A program made the position numbers and the translations under genes. Below the pieces are notes generated by a model, which saw only the letters and a list, made by a program, of their open reading frames with translations, searched no databases and was not told the DNA's origin. From Cyclostephanos tholiformis (taxonomy: Eukaryota > Bacillariophyta > Thalassiosirophyceae > Thalassiosirales > Thalassiosiraceae): 16,187 nucleotides of DNA. The stretch lies in contig JALLPB010000409.1 of assembly GCA_036939975.1 (NCBI GenBank), positions 1-16,187 on the forward strand, in the 5' to 3' direction. This document shows, piece after piece, positions 8,243 to 16,132 of this stretch (positions are counted from its first letter, which is position 1; each line of letters starts with the position of its first letter).

Positions 8243-8820
8243 TTACCACCTCTTTTGTTCCTGCTCTTCTAGTGCTGATTTCAATTTATTTATCTCAATC
8301 TTGATACTAGCACATCTATCCTCACATTCCTGTGTTGCCTCACTAACCAGTTTATCATAGTTTCCAAAAGAGACTTTCCTTGATGTGTTACATGCATTTT
8401 GTGTATAATCTCAAGGCTCCTTGGAAGATTTGCTTGCTGTGGTTTAATTTGTGTGTTTTAATCTCTTAATATTACCCATCAATGCATTTTCCATTATCTT
8501 GATTTGTACTTTCAGGCTAGGACCACCATTGGCAGGCAAGGCAGAGAAATAGTTCTTCATTGCCTTTACAGTAAGTGCCTTCATGTATGGTTCCAATTGA
8601 GCACTTTGGTAACAAGTATCAGGGCCCCCAAGGGACAATGGAATTTGATGCAATCTATACCATATGGGACAGTTGAATCAGTATCTGGGGTGGTGGGCAA
8701 TGTTGGTCATCTGATTGGTGATTTAATGGGCTCTTTTTGTCTAGCACGAGTGGTGACCATTTGTTCAATTTGGATTCTGTTGCTAAATAATAATTCTTTG
8801 GCTTCTATGTGCTCAGAGGG
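8243..8820 (-). pseudogene. Decayed gene with coiled-coil C-terminus, inside MULE
   Basis: From about 8820 the reading is SEHIEAKELLFSNRIQIEQM, VTTRARQKEPIKSPIR, TGA, PTLPTTPDTDSTVPYGIDC. A shift near 8630 then leads into GGPDTCYQSAQLEPYMKAL and FSALPANGGPSLKVQIKIM, TAA at 8444, TTASKSSKEP, TGA, and finally NTSRKVSFGNYDKLVSEATQ, CASIKIEINKLKSALEEQEQ, KRW with a stop at 8243. The last 40 residues look like a coiled coil. Every internal stop is one C-to-T change from Gln or Arg. The plus-strand shadow frame 8504-8878 is open but has a poorer composition. The family is not recognised. It may be a second gene of the MULE or a captured host fragment. Confidence 0.5.
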
Positions 8821-9335
8821 CAATCATAGGTGCCTCTGTGTTGTAAGAAATGGTCTACTCAGAAGCAGCATGAATTAAAAAAAACGTATTCACTCATAAG
8901 CAGCACTTTATGAGAATCGACATAATTACTGGGCAGCACAAAATGTTACAAATATATGGCAAAATATTAATTTTTCTTTTGATAATTCGTGTTGCTGTAG
9001 GAACTACACTTTTACCCAGACCACCTAAATTGACCACTTTTGGGGGAAGTTGCCCTTTTAGGATGTCTGGCTAAAAGTATATATCATAGAACAAACTCAA
9101 CTCAGAAATAAATCTCATTCTTAAGCAGCACATATTAAAAAAACATGTATGAAGAGACAGCACAAAAATCCACGTTTTTATTTCATTATAAAAAAGATCA
9201 AATATTTGTTCATGACTATCACAAAATCAAATTTGCATTCATTATAAAATTTTAGTAACCTAACTTTCTATGACAACATTAAATTCAATCACTACACGTT
9301 CCTTAACAGCACAATATCTGGTGGTCATCAACATA
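8821..9335. other. MULE left-arm sequence between the coiled-coil frame and the transposase 3' end
   Basis: AT-rich sequence holding several copies of the subterminal AGCAGCAC motif. No gene is supported. Confidence 0.5.
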
Positions 9336-12300
9336 TCATTTGTTGCACACAGACTTCCTAACCTTCTTTCTTGATGTCAATGCCAAAGAGCCCTTCTTCT
9401 GATTGCCATTATTTGACTTCTTTTTCCCCACACCTGTATCCTTATTTTTATTTACAGGCTTGGACTGTTTCTTTTCTCCATCATTCTCTGTCGCCTTTAC
9501 CCTCCTCCTCTTTGGCTTTCTGTCTTTGTCACTGCTCTTGCCCTTCTTCCTTTTTCTAAATTTTTTTGGTTTCCAATGCAACATCTGGTTCCACTGGTTT
9601 CAACTGGTGTTTCTCCTTCTGTAACATTTTCCCCTTCTTCTCCATGGAAAGTTCCATCCCTTCCTTGACCCTTTTCTCCTCCCTTGGGCATTCTCCTTTT
9701 CAGGGGCATGTGTATGGAGGGCAAAGAACATAAGATTCATCAATCTTGGCTGTGGATTGACGAAGACTTAGGGTGTTGAAATTGACTTCCACCAATTGTT
9801 CCCATGGATATTGCTTCTGCCAATGAGATGTGTGCTGCCATATGGGCATGACATTGTTCTCATTTAAACCCACAATTCTGTAAGACTTCACAACAGCCAC
9901 CATATCCTGGCAAGGCACGTCATCAGTATTTGGAACTCCACAGGAACACCCACCAAATAAGGAATCATTGTCGGCATACTCCACTGGAAACCAACAAATG
10001 TAATATAGTTCGAGACATTCTTTGACACACATAACAGTTGTATTGATTGGCATCTGCTTCAATAGTAATAGAGTAATCTCTTGGATTGACAGATTTGAAA
10101 GCCTTCTTGGACAAACCCTTTCCATGTGGAGTGAGAATCCCCTTCCAAGACCAAGCTTTCTCCCTATTCTTCTTGAAGCATGCTTCCTCCAGCTTGAGCA
10201 GTAGTATCATAGCATTGATGAGGTCCACTGATGTCCTAGCCCAAACAGATTTGTTAGATGCATTCATAGATTTTGCTGTTGATGAAGAAGTTCATTGATA
10301 CATGAACACCTCTACCCCTTTCTGTGCACCATAAGCCACTCAGCAGAAGGGAACTGCTGATGGTCATTGACTAAGCCTATATATCTTAGGGCCTTGTCAT
10401 CCGTCTGTTGTGCAAGATCATATTTATGTTTGCTTATGGTTTCAATCCGACCACAACCAAGAAGTAGTTCATGATACCAATGACAAGAAAACTTGCCCAC
10501 CCCCCCTTCACCTTCTCCTTTATGTTCTTCCTGCGGTGGTAGCTGCAGAAAAAATTCACAGCTTCTGGAATTGTATCTGCCATTGCCCCAATTGAGCCCA
10601 TTTGCTGGTCAGTTATAATGGTAACCTTTGCATGATTGAGAGAAGGGTGTCTAGTTTTTGCAAAGTTCCAGAATTGGTCCCATCTCTCCTTGTCCTCATT
10701 ACCAAACATAATACAAAATGCTACTGGTAATGAGTTAAAGTTAGATGTGATACCATTGCAAGAATAAAGTGTATACTTGCCAAAAATTATATGGGCTGCA
10801 TCGACCTGATACACAGTCTGGAGCAAGGGCACAATGTTCTTTGCAAGAACAATTGACAAGAAAAGCCCAGTGACAAATTTGTCACCATTCTCAGATTCTA
10901 CTCCACAATTCTTGCTGAGGCCAACATCATCCAACGTTTCTTGGCTTGCACTCTCCCACACTTGAATATACTTGATCTTCTCGGCCTTTACCATTGTTTT
11001 CTCATCCTTCTTGAGGCTCTGCATCTTCTCCTGCAAGACAACATCCAGTAATCTTTTCTGCACATCCTTTGGTGTCTCCACAAAAATGTCATAATCATGA
11101 CCCCCTTCATCCAGTTGCTCAACTAAGGCTGGTAGATATGTAACATTCTTGTCAGGGTCACCAAATACATGGGCCCTGATAATTGTCCTTACTCTGATAA
11201 TCAAGGCATAAGTGAGGAATATATCAATGACATATGGTTTAAGCAGTATACAAATCTCTTTCCCCAACAGGTTGGGTTCCTCTGATATTTCACTCTGCAC
11301 AATAGGCACTATCCACTTTGACTTGATTGGGGACTTGATGCTATGCTTCTTTGGGACATGTGGTTCCAACTCTCCACCTTCAGACTGATCATCTCCTAAT
11401 CCAACACGCACTGGTACCAATGGAACTTGATCTGGATTGCCAGATTCCATCCCCCCAAGAACATCAAATGCATCACCAAGTGATTTGTTTGGAAGTGGAG
11501 GAGATAAATCTGCAACCTCAACAGGTGGGATAGTGGGCTTTGGAAGATGCTTGTTTGCATTAGTTTTCCTAACTTTCTCTGCTGGCACATAGACTTGCCT
11601 ACCATTCCATGCAATGCATTTTGTCGCCTTCCATTTCAATGCAATGGTGCCATAATAACCAATAACATGGAATGGGTCACCATTGCTTCCATGAACATCC
11701 ACTTCAAAGGAGTCACTCCATACTATTTTGATCCAGACACCAAATAGGTTTGCCTCCTCCCCAATTCACATGAGTAAGGTCTCTTTGTTGGAAAGGTTTG
11801 TCCCTCTGTGAGAGCAAACTTAGTCACCTCTGTCATTGACCGGAACTGTTCTGCAATACAACCAGTATAGTCAATACTTTTCATCATCTTCCAACAATGT
11901 GCTGTCGAGAACATCTGAATATGAGTATTTGTCTTCACTGCCATCTTCTTCATCATCACTACTGGCCACATCATTTGATGAAAATGATGCTTCACTATCA
12001 CTTTCATCATCATTGGATTCATCATCCTCATCCTCATCCTCATCATTATCCTCTTCCTTATCTTTGTTCTCTGAATAGTTGATTTCTTCCTGGCTTGGAT
12101 TGGTATGAAAAGACTCATCATTCAAAGCCTGAGCAACTGTTTGTGCCACAACTGAATTATTGTGGCTGCAAGTGTTCCTGCCAGGAGAATCTTCAGTGAT
12201 GAGTAGTGATGCTGCACCTCACGGCAACTTTTGGGGCTTTCAAGCTGTTTGTATGGTTCAAGGCATGAGTTGTTGCTCAGAAATTGTGGCAAGTGAACTG

Positions 12301-12390
12301 AGACTGATGAGTGATCGAACCTAAGGGAGGAGGAGGATGCTGTGGAAGAGGATGATCCAGTGGAAAACAAAACAGTTCTAATTTTGTGGT
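9336..12390 (-). pseudogene. MULE transposase with SWIM-type finger, multiply frameshifted
   Basis: Reading leftward, the frames give a Ser-rich N-terminus (from about 12390), an acidic Asp/Glu/Ser tract (12149-11871), a segment with TEVTKFALTEGQTFPTKRPY, and EEANLFGVWIKIVWSDSFEV. The main 422-residue frame (11702-10434) includes HVIGYYGTIALKWK and the MULE core: D1 in QVDAAHIIFGKY (about 10800), D2 in VTIITDQQMGS (about 10605) and the CxxH site CSYHRRKN (about 10535). Later frames give HWYHELLLGCGR, ALRYIGLVNDHQQFPSAEW, MNASNKSVWARTSVDLINAM and a SWIM-like GGCSCGVPNTDDVPCQDMVA (about 9925). After TGA 9700 comes a Lys-rich tail ending at 9336, plausibly a nuclear-localisation region. There are shifts near 11780, 10500 (seven-C run), 10310, 10050 and 9560. 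The expected catalytic Glu is Lys (STAKSMN, about 10270) and the SWIM His is Asp. The copy is dead. Confidence 0.85.
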
Positions 12391-12720
12391 GCTCATAAAT
12401 GTACTGTTTTAGTAATAACAAAACAAGACAGTGTGTTTAATATTGTGCTGCTCTGGAAAGCATTGTTTTTTGTGTTGCTCAGGAATCACTATTTCAACCT
12501 TGATTCAAGACTGTTGCAACACATACTGGACAACAAAATGACTAGCACAATTGATAACGGGGAATTTTGTGCTGCTCAAGAACAGGTGTTTCTTTGACCC
12601 CTGGCCGGCCAGTTTTGTGATGCTATAGGATAGATTTGCATGAATTGTGCTGCTTGGCAATCTATAAGAATATTTTTGTGGTGCTAAGTAAAAGTGATTT
12701 ATTTTTGTGATGCTTGGAAA
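12386..12720 (-). repeat. Subterminal AGCAGCACAAAA-type motif cluster, right arm of MULE
   Basis: Eight copies of TTTTGTGCTGCT or close variants (TTGTGGTGCT, TTGTGATGCT, TTGTGTTGCT) occur near 12386, 12441, 12470, 12565, 12612, 12643, 12675 and 12703. They are spaced 25-95 bp apart and inverted relative to the left-arm cluster. They lie between the transposase 5' end and the right inverted repeat. Confidence 0.8.
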
Positions 12721-12779
12721 ATAAGTAAACATTAAAAAAAACAAAAAATGCGGCTCTGAGATGACATGAAAAGGAAAAT

Positions 12780-12830
12780 GCTGTCCCTGGGTTAGCACTT
12801 TTGCTAAAGCTAGGTATGAGTCATTTTCCC
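12780..12830 (-). repeat. MULE terminal inverted repeat, right
   Basis: On the plus strand it starts GCTGTCCCTGGGTTAGC and ends CATTTTCCC, directly followed by the 9-bp target copy. Confidence 0.85.
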
Positions 12831-12839
12831 ATTAAATTA
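12831..12839 (+). repeat. MULE target-site duplication, right copy
   Basis: ATTAAATTA follows the terminal CCC of the MULE and is identical to 7589-7597. Confidence 0.9.
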
Positions 12840-12858
12840 ATTATTAATTAATTTTCTA

Positions 12859-14058
12859 TTAATTAATATCATTGCCCCCCTCCACTCCTCCTCCATCCTT
12901 TGTGAACCATTTATAGCCCTTCTTGGACCATGCATTGCGGATGATCCCCACCTTCTCTGTCATCTCCATCATAGTCCAATCAACCCAACCCACTGTAATG
13001 CTGAGGATGACTCCTTTGGAAATCATCCATGATATACACTGCTGCCAGACACAGTCTTTGAATGGCTCATTGAAGCCAACATTGACTGGCTGGCATAGGG
13101 AAGTGCATCTATCTGGGATGTGCTTCACCTCTATTCCCAGCTCCTGAATCCTCGTCACCACCGAAGCCATCATGTGGCAGTGGTATCTGTCAAGGATGAG
13201 GAGGGAGACAATGTGATCCAGCTCATCATCAATGTATGGTTTTAAAACCTTGTTGACCCACCAGATCATTACCCCCTTGTCCATCCAGGCGTTGTCCGGG
13301 CATCTGTAGTGGTGGCGGGTTGTCAGGTACATTTGAAACTCTCTCCACACAATCAGACCATCCGGTTTCCCCTTAAAAATTATCATTGATGGAAGTATGG
13401 TACCATCAGTGGCGATTGTCACTACCACCATCACATGCTTTGTGTCATTTAATGATGTACAAATGTGGATGGTTTTGATGCCAATCACCTCAAGTGTCAT
13501 CTTTGGTGCCATGCTGAAGTAAACCGGTATTTGATCCATGTTGAGGATAAAATGACGGTCGCAATTAGGGCCCTCAAGGATTGGATGGATGAAGTTCATG
13601 TAGTCCTATGCCTCTGTTGTGACATCCTCAGGCTTGCACTGCATTTTGTGAGTACCCATGCAATAGATGAGTGAATGGGCTTTGTCAAATTGCTTCATGG
13701 CACTGCACCTAGTGGTGAAGTGCTTTGCATTGAACTCCGGGGAGAGGGGTGATGCCTTCACAACGAGAAGAAAAGTGTTCACAGTCATTCTATGCTTGTG
13801 CTGCTTGAAGACATACCTGAGCAGAGGCGGCTTCAGCTGCCCAAGCAGTCCGGCATGAGATGACTTCCTCTTGCTCTTCAGCATTGCCACAATGGGGTCA
13901 TCATTGCCGGCTCACTGCTGCTACCACTACACTAAAAAAGTATGCAATAGTTGGAGTCGTTGAGCCACCTGGTGGAGACTCACCCTCTCCTCCTCCACAA
14001 TATGCTTGGCCAATGCAAGGAGGCCAAACTTATGGCATGCAGTGTAATGCATGTACAT
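12859..14058 (-). pseudogene. Pogo-like DDE_1 transposase, nonsense-mutated
   Basis: One uninterrupted frame of 399 codons runs from a Met at 14058 to TAA at 12859 without a frameshift. It carries four internal stops: TAG 13927, TAG 13921, TGA 13912 and TAG 13606. The N-terminus FGLLALAKHIVEEERVSLHQ is a helix-turn-helix-like DNA-binding region, followed by KSKRKSSHAGLLGQLKPPLL. The DDE_1 core begins at FILNMDQIPVYFSM (D1, codon 13534), then LILDRYHCHMM (D2, codon 13189) and CTSLCQPVNVGFNEPFK. The third acidic residue, Asp in the family motif QPxDVGxNxPFK, is Asn (codon 13081), giving DD35N. Each stop and the Asp-to-Asn change is a single C-to-T or G-to-A step. A short deletion near ILSITVGWVDW is also likely. 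The transposase catalyses cut-and-paste movement at TA sites; this copy cannot. Confidence 0.88.
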
Positions 14059-14262
14059 ATGTTGTGACAATCTGCTGGGCTAGCAGAGACAAGGCATAGA
14101 TTTGTTGATAACAAGATAAGACTTTGGGGAGGAGGGAGGTTTTTGTGCCATATTTTCAATTTAAATTTTAATTCCTATGCAGACTTGGTACATTCCAAAA
14201 AAAAGTACTCTATGCAGAAATGGAGACCAAATGATTTAGCTGTTGCATCCTAGAATGTTAGT
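14059..14262. other. 5' region of the pogo-like transposase
   Basis: This is the sequence between the transposase start and the right inverted repeat, presumably its promoter region. No further gene is seen. Confidence 0.5.
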
Positions 14263-14290
14263 TGGTGCTTAAACCCTGGTCTATATGGTA
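14263..14290 (-). repeat. Pogo-like terminal inverted repeat, right
   Basis: It reads TGGTGCTTAAACCCTGGTC and ends CTATATGGTA. It pairs with 6855-6882 with one mismatch, and the terminal TA marks the target duplication. Confidence 0.9.
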
Positions 14291-14309
14291 GTATGATCTA
14301 CTGCTACAC

Positions 14310-14392
14310 CTTGAAATAACTAGCCACCAGCGGACTAAGAACAATGTGGAAGATGATGTCTTTTTTCATATGAAAGCCCATCATATCAAGGA
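14310..14392 (+). pseudogene. Possible exon remnant resuming the outer-unit + gene
   Basis: The frame LEITSHQRTKNNVEDDVFFH then MKAHHIKE is open and protein-like and ends at GTGAGTTTTT, the same donor form seen at 6374 and (inverted) at 3728. It lies 20 bp beyond the right end of the pogo-like element on the same strand as the exons at 6149-6632. It may therefore belong to the gene the element interrupted. It is short, so confidence is low. Confidence 0.3.
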
Positions 14393-14465
14393 GTGAGTTT
14401 TTGAAAGACTTTGATACTAAACCCAATGTATATAGAGTTTTATTTGAAAGCCTGTGACCAACAGC

Positions 14466-14640
14466 AAACTCTCAACAACCAACCATCATTGGTCACCAAA
14501 AAAACACTGCACAACCAAAAAAACATAAAACATGACCACCATGGTCCCCCCAGCCCACTACCCTTCAGTGGCTCTAACTTTTAAGGCGAGTCCAATTGCC
14601 ATATCTAATGCAATTGATATCAATCAATGTCATGTAGAAT
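14466..14640 (+). repeat. Dispersed exon-like repeat, copy 3
   Basis: It shares the order CTCAACAACCAAC, an A/C-rich tract, CACCATGGTCCCC, CCCACTACCCTTCAGTGGC and TTTTAAGGCGAGTCC with copies 1 and 2. It ends with a donor-like GCGAGT where copy 2 has GTAAGT. Confidence 0.55.
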
Positions 14641-14707
14641 CTTTTAACCTATGAAAGTATTCCATATACTCATGCATATTTGATATTTGCCTATGTCTGG
14701 ATGTTCC

Positions 14708-14775
14708 ATCTGTCTTCAAGATAGATAAGATCAGATCTTCTATCTGTCTTCATTATAGATAAGACAGGATCAGTC
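14708..14775. repeat. 34-bp imperfect tandem duplication
   Basis: ATCTGTCTTC followed by ATAGATAAGA recurs at a period of 34 bp (14708 and 14742). CAGTCTGTC and GACAGTCTGTCC follow immediately, giving local palindromic potential. No function is evident. Confidence 0.6.
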
Positions 14776-14996
14776 TGTCTGCTTATGACAGTCTGTCCAT
14801 ACTTACACCAGTGACTTGCTTTTAGCTAGTCATGCCTCTTAGCAATATTCACTAAAATATTCTACCAGATAGAATGGCCTATGCCACCTGCCTCCACCTA
14901 TGAAGCTATCAAGCATGAAACTAGCGGAAACCTATTTTTAGGGGGGGAGAACCTGTTTAGTTTTTGTGCACCAGACAAGATTGTAAGGATGATTTA
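14776..14996. other. AT-rich outer-unit sequence, nothing recognised
   Basis: No supported gene or repeat. The only notable point is a run of seven to eight G near 14941. Confidence 0.35.
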
Positions 14997-15287
14997 TTAC
15001 CATTTGTCAAGCATATCATTTGTGAGAGTGTGGAGATTTATGTGTTGGGGATAGTGAGGTTGTGCCTCATTAGATATCCTATGAGCAAAGTATTGAGCTG
15101 TGAGTATTTGTAACTGTATTTGCAATAGTACGATTTCTGGTTTCATTTCTGCTGGTAGTTAGATGGTAAGCTCATTGTCATTGTATTCAACACTATTATG
15201 TTTTACTCTCTGGTCTATAACCATTTGTCCACTTTGAACCCCCATAGATTCATTTGCATGATCTGAAATAGTCCATGAAATCTTAGT
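14997..15287 (-). pseudogene. Unrecognised decayed coding frame
   Basis: One frame of 97 codons has a single internal stop (TAA): TKISWTISDHANESMGVQSG, VIDQRVKHNSVEYNDNELTI, stop, LPAEMKPEIVLLQIQLQILT, SNEAQPHYPQHINLHTLTND, MLDKW. Its composition is protein-like and the stop is one C-to-T step from CAA. I cannot assign a family. It lies on the same strand as the two frames to its right and may be part of the same gene. Confidence 0.4.
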
Positions 15288-15325
15288 CTATTATTAGTGG
15301 ATGGTACCATCTTGTATGATGTTTA

Positions 15326-15772
15326 CTAATGTGCACCAATGAGGTGATCAAGGATAAGTTGTGGTGGCTACCAAGATTGGTTGGTGTAGCCTGTTCTCCT
15401 ACGTTGCCAGTGAGGTGCTAGAGTTTTTGTCGGTGGGTTCTTTAACATGGTTAACTTACGCATTACCCTTATGCAATGGTCTGTCAAGATGATGTCAATT
15501 CTTGGAGTTTGTAAGTCTCAAGGTGTACCTATACCACTCTTGGTGTGGTATATATCAACTCATGTATTTTTGTTATGATCATCAATGGTTAGTATATGAT
15601 CATGTGATCAAGAGGTGTGGTAGCTGCTCTTGGGTTCTGAGCCATCAAGGCTTTGGTAGAAGCAGTGATGTATAATGATGGCTCTTCTGTGGTGTCAAGT
15701 GGCTTGGTAGTGCCTGTGATCATAGCCAGCAGACCAAATGTTTGTGTTGAGATATTTATGAAAATAAATAAC
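15326..15772 (-). pseudogene. Unrecognised decayed coding frame with TGA-only lesions
   Basis: A 149-codon frame contains four internal TGA stops and one TAG but no TAA, which is unusual for random AT-rich DNA. Readable parts include YFHKYLNTNIWSAGYDHRHY, IIHHCFYQSLDGSEPKSSYH, SHDHILTIDDHNKN, DLQTPRIDIILTDHCIRVMR and KTLAPHWQRRRTGYTNQSW. Each TGA is one step from CGA. The shorter overlapping frame at 15589-15774 is probably a shadow. The family is unknown. Confidence 0.4.
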
Positions 15773-15870
15773 ATGACTTAGCAAAAAAATTGAAGTAAAA
15801 ATTGCTTTGTTTCCACTGGTTTGTGAAATACATCATTGTTATCATTCGGGTGTGGCACCAAGTCCAATTC

Positions 15871-16119
15871 TTAAAGCATTAAAAATACTGGTTTTCTCAT
15901 TTTAGCTTTTTCTATGTTGATACTAATTCCACCATAGGATTCATTGTCCTGAATCCACCCCGACATGGTCCTATTAAATATCATGTGTTAGTGGTGGTGC
16001 TTCAGATGTTTTGCCCTTCCAAGTGGAATTGGGCCCCATCAATGGGTTGATTGTTTGTTGTCCACTTTTTGCCATTGTAGTGTGGTCGGGGGCTCCATGT
16101 TTTTATCTGCTGATGAGTA
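15871..16119 (-). pseudogene. Unrecognised decayed coding frame next to the right inverted repeat
   Basis: Starting 14 bp inside the right inverted repeat, a frame reads SSADKNMEPPTTLQWQKVDN, KQSTH, TGA, WGPIPLGRAKHLKHHH, TAA, HMIFNRTMSGWIQDNESYGG, ISINIEKAKMRKPVFLML and a final TAA. The middle stretch is strongly protein-like. Its start beside the terminus suggests the 5' end of a leftward-reading gene of the outer unit. No family is recognised. Confidence 0.4.
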
Positions 16120-16132
16120 TTATTGAGTGGAA

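Larger units (their letters stand above)
7660..9320 (+). repeat. Subterminal AGCAGCACAAAA-type motif cluster, left arm of MULE
   Basis: At least eight spaced copies of AGCAGCAC/AGCAGCAT followed by A-rich sequence occur on the plus strand, for example near 7704, 7784, 7887, 7955, 8862, 8920, 8926, 9124, 9157 and 9305. The same motif appears inverted at 12386-12720. Spaced subterminal motifs of this kind commonly serve as transposase binding sites in DNA transposons; that role is inferred. Confidence 0.7.
7598..12830. mobile_element. MULE (Mutator-like element) nested in the pogo-like element
   Basis: The element is about 5.23 kb and is bounded by inverted repeats of about 51-53 bp (7598-7650 and 12780-12830). 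The shared core is ACCTAGCTT, AGCAAAA, GCTAACCCA and GGACAGC. It is flanked by a perfect 9-bp duplication, ATTAAATTA. It contains a MULE transposase remnant on -, a coiled-coil frame on -, a RanBP2-type zinc-finger frame on +, and inverted clusters of AGCAGCACAAAA-type motifs near both ends. It landed between the converging 3' ends of the two pogo-like genes. All of its frames are damaged. Confidence 0.9.
6855..14290. mobile_element. Pogo-like (Tc1/mariner superfamily) DNA transposon carrying a nested MULE
   Basis: The ends are 28-bp inverted repeats (6855-6882 and 14263-14290) with one mismatch. The outermost bases are TA on both sides, as expected for TA target duplication in Tc1/mariner/pogo elements. 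A degenerate second copy of GTTTAAGCACCA follows the left repeat at about 6888-6899. Two genes face each other: a small Cys/His-rich gene on + and the DDE_1 transposase on -. Removing the 5.2-kb MULE and one target copy leaves a compact element of about 2.2 kb. Both genes are broken, so it cannot move on its own. Confidence 0.88.

Noticed and set aside
8504..8878. 124-codon open frame on +
   Set aside because: The opposite strand reads as a charged, coiled-coil-ending protein over a longer span. The plus frame has a Cys/Leu/Val-rich shadow composition.
7660..9320. CRISPR-like spaced repeats (AGCAGCAC)
   Set aside because: Spacing is irregular, repeats are 8-12 bp and degenerate, and the context is a eukaryotic transposon.
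9371..9624. Hydrophobic plus-strand frames (Phe/Leu/Ser-rich)
   Set aside because: They are antisense to the Lys-rich tail of the MULE transposase and are a reverse-complement artefact of AAA/AAG codons.
11836..12082. Ser-rich and His-rich plus-strand frames
   Set aside because: Antisense shadows of the acidic Asp/Glu tract of the MULE transposase.
13860..14099. Plus-strand frame with PSPPPQYAWPMQGGQ
   Set aside because: It is antisense to the helix-turn-helix N-terminus of the pogo-like transposase, which is in perfect frame with the catalytic core.
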